64,000 nt of DNA from Deltaproteobacteria bacterium (lineage in GTDB: Bacteria; Myxococcota; Kuafuiibacteriia; Kuafuiibacteriales; Kuafuiibacteriaceae). Shown in pieces: positions 62,095 to 64,000 of the stretch. Location of the stretch: positions 6,314,001 to 6,378,000 of the forward strand of contig JADJBV010000001.1 of NCBI GenBank assembly GCA_016703535.1, read 5' to 3'. Both the position numbers and the translations under genes were made by a program. How positions within the stretch are numbered: the stretch's first letter is position 1; every line of letters starts with the position of its first letter. The notes beneath the pieces were generated by a model. That model ran no database searches. It saw only the letters and a program-made list of their open reading frames with translations, and was not told where the DNA came from.

Positions 62095-62114
62095 GGTTGA
62101 CTTTCGAGTCAACC
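62095..62114. promoter_or_regulatory. Palindrome upstream of the acyl-CoA dehydrogenase gene
   Basis: A perfect inverted repeat GGTTGACT-TTCG-AGTCAACC lies 20 bp before the ATG at 62134. It can be read as a DNA operator or as an mRNA hairpin with a stable TTCG loop. A second GGTTGACC lies about 30 bp upstream. Confidence 0.5.
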
Positions 62115-62133
62115 TAGATCGGAGAGTTGTCTG

Positions 62134-63903
62134 ATGTCCTACCGCGCCCCCATCCGAGAGATGCGTTTCCTCCTCGAGGCCTTCGGCTACGAGCAGATCG
62201 CGAGCCTTGATGCCTTTGCGTCCTACGACCTGGAGACCGCGGTCTCCCTGCTGGAGGAGACCGCCCAGTTCGGCATCAGCACCCTCTTGCCCCTCAACAA
62301 GGTCGGCGACACCGAAGGCCTCAAGTGGGATCCCGAAACCGGCGCGGTGACCACCCCCACCGGCTTTCGGCAGGCCTACGCTCAACTCCGAGAGCACGGC
62401 TTCATCGGGGTCACCGGGGCCGAAGAGTTTGGTGGCGGCGGCGCCCCCGAGACGGTCGGCATCTCCATGGGCGAGATCGGCGGGTCGTGCAACAAGTCCC
62501 TCGGCATGTGCCCCGGCCTGAGCCGAGGTTTGGTCGAGGCCCTCGAGGAGCACGGCAGCCCTGAGCAGAAGAAGCAGTTCCTCCCCAACCTGATCAGCGG
62601 CCAGTGGTCGGGCACCATGTGTTTGACCGAACCCCAGTGTGGAACCGACCTGGGCCTGGTGCGGATGCGGGCCGAACCCGAGGGACCCGCCTACCGGCTC
62701 ACCGGCACCAAAATTTGGATCACCTTCGGTGAACACGACCTGACGGAGAACATCATCCACCTGGTGTTGGCTCGGCTCCCGGGCGCACCGGAGGGGATCA
62801 AAGGCATCAGCACCTTCGTCGTGCCGAAGTATCGGCTCGACGACGGCAAGCCCAATCACGTCAAGTGCACCGGCCTCGAGCACAAGATGGGGATCCACGG
62901 CTCCCCAACCTGCGTGATCGATATGGAAGGTGCCCTCGGTTACCTGATCGGCGAACCCCACAAGGGCATGAAGGTGATGTTCACGATGATGAACGCGGCC
63001 CGCCTCCACGTCGCGGTGGAAGGCATTTGCGGCGCCGAGATCGCCTACCAAACGGCGGTGGCCTTCGCGAAAGATCGCCGCCAGAGCCGCTCCCTCGATC
63101 CGGCCAAGCGGGACCCGAACGCCCCGGCCGACACCATTTTGGTGCACCCGGACGTGCGCCGAATGTTGCTCAACCAAAAGTCGACCAACGAAGCAATGCG
63201 CGGCCTCGCCATCTGGACCGCGATGCAGATCGACCTGTCACGCCACGCCAAAGACGAGAAGGTGAAAGAAGACGCCACCGACCTGGCGGCGCTCCTGACG
63301 CCGATCGCCAAGTCCTACTGCACCGAACGCGGGACCCACAACATCAGCGAAGCGATGCAGGTCTGCGGAGGTTCGGGGTACACCAAGGACTGGGGCATCG
63401 AGCAGTACTACCGGGACACTCGGATCACGATGATCTACGAGGGCACCAACCACATTCAGGCCCTCGACCTCCTCGGCCGCAAGCTGCCGATGAAGGGCGG
63501 TCGCCTGATGCAGGTGTTCAACGAGCGGGTCACCGATCTGATCCGCCGCAACGCCGAACGGCCCGAAATGGCGGAGTTCGTGGCGCACCTCAAGGGCGCC
63601 TCCAAGAAGCTCACCGGCATCACCATGGAGCTGGCCGGCAAGGGCATGGAGGATCAAGAGGAGGCTGGAGCCGCCGCGTCCAACTACCTCAACGTCTTCG
63701 CGTTGACCGCCTTGGCCTACGTCTGGTGCGTCCAGCTCGAGAAGGCCCTGTCCGAAGACTCGAACTTCGCCAAGACCAAGGTGAAGACCGCCCGCTACTT
63801 CTTCGAGAACGTGCTCCCGGAGCAAGACTCGTTGCTGACGATCATTCGGGCCGGCAAGAAGAACCTGATGGCCCTCGACGCCTCTGAGTTCGAGACCGCT
63901 TGA
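62134..63903 (+). CDS. Acyl-CoA dehydrogenase (long form, DmdC-like)
   Basis: A 589-residue FAD-dependent dehydrogenase of the long group that has an N-terminal extension and a C-terminal domain, like 3-methylmercaptopropionyl-CoA dehydrogenase. Signatures are MCLTEPQCGTDLGLVRMRAE (FAD loop), KIWITFGEHDLTENI, the QVCGGSGYTKDWGIEQYYRD stretch and the catalytic-type Glu near 436 in MIYEGTNHIQALD. GGAGAG lies nine bases before the ATG. It oxidises an acyl-CoA to an enoyl-CoA; chain length cannot be read from sequence. A palindrome just upstream suggests substrate-dependent control. Confidence 0.9.
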   Translation: MSYRAPIREMRFLLEAFGYEQIASLDAFASYDLETAVSLLEETAQFGISTLLPLNKVGDTEGLKWDPETGAVTTPTGFRQAYAQLREHGFIGVTGAEEFGGGGAPETVGISMGEIGGSCNKSLGMCPGLSRGLVEALEEHGSPEQKKQFLPNLISGQWSGTMCLTEPQCGTDLGLVRMRAEPEGPAYRLTGTKIWITFGEHDLTENIIHLVLARLPGAPEGIKGISTFVVPKYRLDDGKPNHVKCTGLEHKMGIHGSPTCVIDMEGALGYLIGEPHKGMKVMFTMMNAARLHVAVEGICGAEIAYQTAVAFAKDRRQSRSLDPAKRDPNAPADTILVHPDVRRMLLNQKSTNEAMRGLAIWTAMQIDLSRHAKDEKVKEDATDLAALLTPIAKSYCTERGTHNISEAMQVCGGSGYTKDWGIEQYYRDTRITMIYEGTNHIQALDLLGRKLPMKGGRLMQVFNERVTDLIRRNAERPEMAEFVAHLKGASKKLTGITMELAGKGMEDQEEAGAAASNYLNVFALTALAYVWCVQLEKALSEDSNFAKTKVKTARYFFENVLPEQDSLLTIIRAGKKNLMALDASEFETA

Positions 63904-64000
63904 GGCGCCCACGATCGGGCGATGTCGGTGGAAGACCATATCCAAGGGAGGTCAGGCGATAGACCAGCGCTTCTGCTTCCGCATCGGACCGGACATGCCG
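63904..64000. other. Window end, neighbouring gene not resolved
   Basis: The last 97 bases allow a short reading on either strand: a plus-strand peptide after GGGAGG, and a minus-strand C-terminus ending MRKQKRWSIA. The sequence is too short to choose. Confidence 0.3.

Noticed and set aside
62020..63177. A long N-terminal extension of the pre-peptidase lipoprotein, antisense to the dehydrogenase
   Set aside because: The lipoprotein signal begins at the ATG at 62019; the extension overlaps a clear acyl-CoA dehydrogenase.

Overview
The window is GC-rich DNA with dense genes on both strands and no gene-free gap above 300 bases. It most resembles a chromosome segment from a myxobacterium-like (Myxococcota / former Deltaproteobacteria) organism. 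The reasons are many hybrid histidine kinases, many lipoproteins with Asp/Gly- or Cys-rich linkers, thrombospondin-type-3 OmpA proteins, choice-of-anchor proteins and a type VI secretion piece. The exact lineage cannot be read from the sequence. No rRNA, tRNA, CRISPR array or insertion sequence was recognised.

Layout. 1-5.4 kb: a RarD-type transporter end, a molybdopterin oxidoreductase, a choice-of-anchor lipoprotein, oligoribonuclease, and an OmpA/DUF4398 envelope pair. 5.4-10.5 kb: a hybrid kinase, a CBS protein, a DUF1460 amidase-like protein, a membrane-tethered methyltransferase and a lipoprotein. 10.6-15.8 kb: glnS followed by two overlapping small-molecule-kinase-like genes (APH fold, APS-kinase fold), then a membrane hybrid kinase. 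15.8-22.2 kb: a less orderly accessory stretch with a zinc-ribbon protein, a putative HTH protein, a possible NlpC/P60 remnant, a Cys-rich protein, a TetR/metallo-hydrolase pair and a broken epimerase gene. 22.2-27.4 kb: a DUF6209-like lipoprotein, an orphan HigA-like regulator, HrpB helicase and an unknown three-gene operon. 27.6-37.7 kb: a bacterial angiotensin-converting-enzyme homologue, a kinase/receiver/hybrid-kinase operon, a DUF2177 protein and an M16 peptidase pair. 37.7-46 kb: a SUKH-TPR-LRR protein, an ArsR/SRPBCC operon with two clear operators, an SGNH/Cys-rich modular protein, and an amidase-M23 fusion. 46-50 kb: a kinase with an ethylene-receptor (ETR1-like) sensor domain plus a partner hybrid kinase. 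50-54 kb: the Hen1-Pnkp RNA repair operon, with the Pnkp ligase domain broken. 54.5-60.5 kb: an NmrA-type reductase, a small exported protein, tssE-tssF-tssG, a membrane protein/HTTM pair resembling SdpA/SdpB, and DoxX. 60.7-64 kb: a pre-peptidase-type lipoprotein and an acyl-CoA dehydrogenase.

Two regulatory themes recur. First, at least eight genes lack a Shine-Dalgarno but have a TANNNT hexamer ending 7-10 nt before the start codon, which suggests leaderless transcripts. Second, operon partners are often fused by ATGA or TGATG stop/start overlaps. The most interesting items are the ethylene-receptor-like kinase, the damaged Hen1-Pnkp repair locus, the tssEFG block next to an SdpA/SdpB-like pair, and the amidase-M23 protein that could be a type VI effector.
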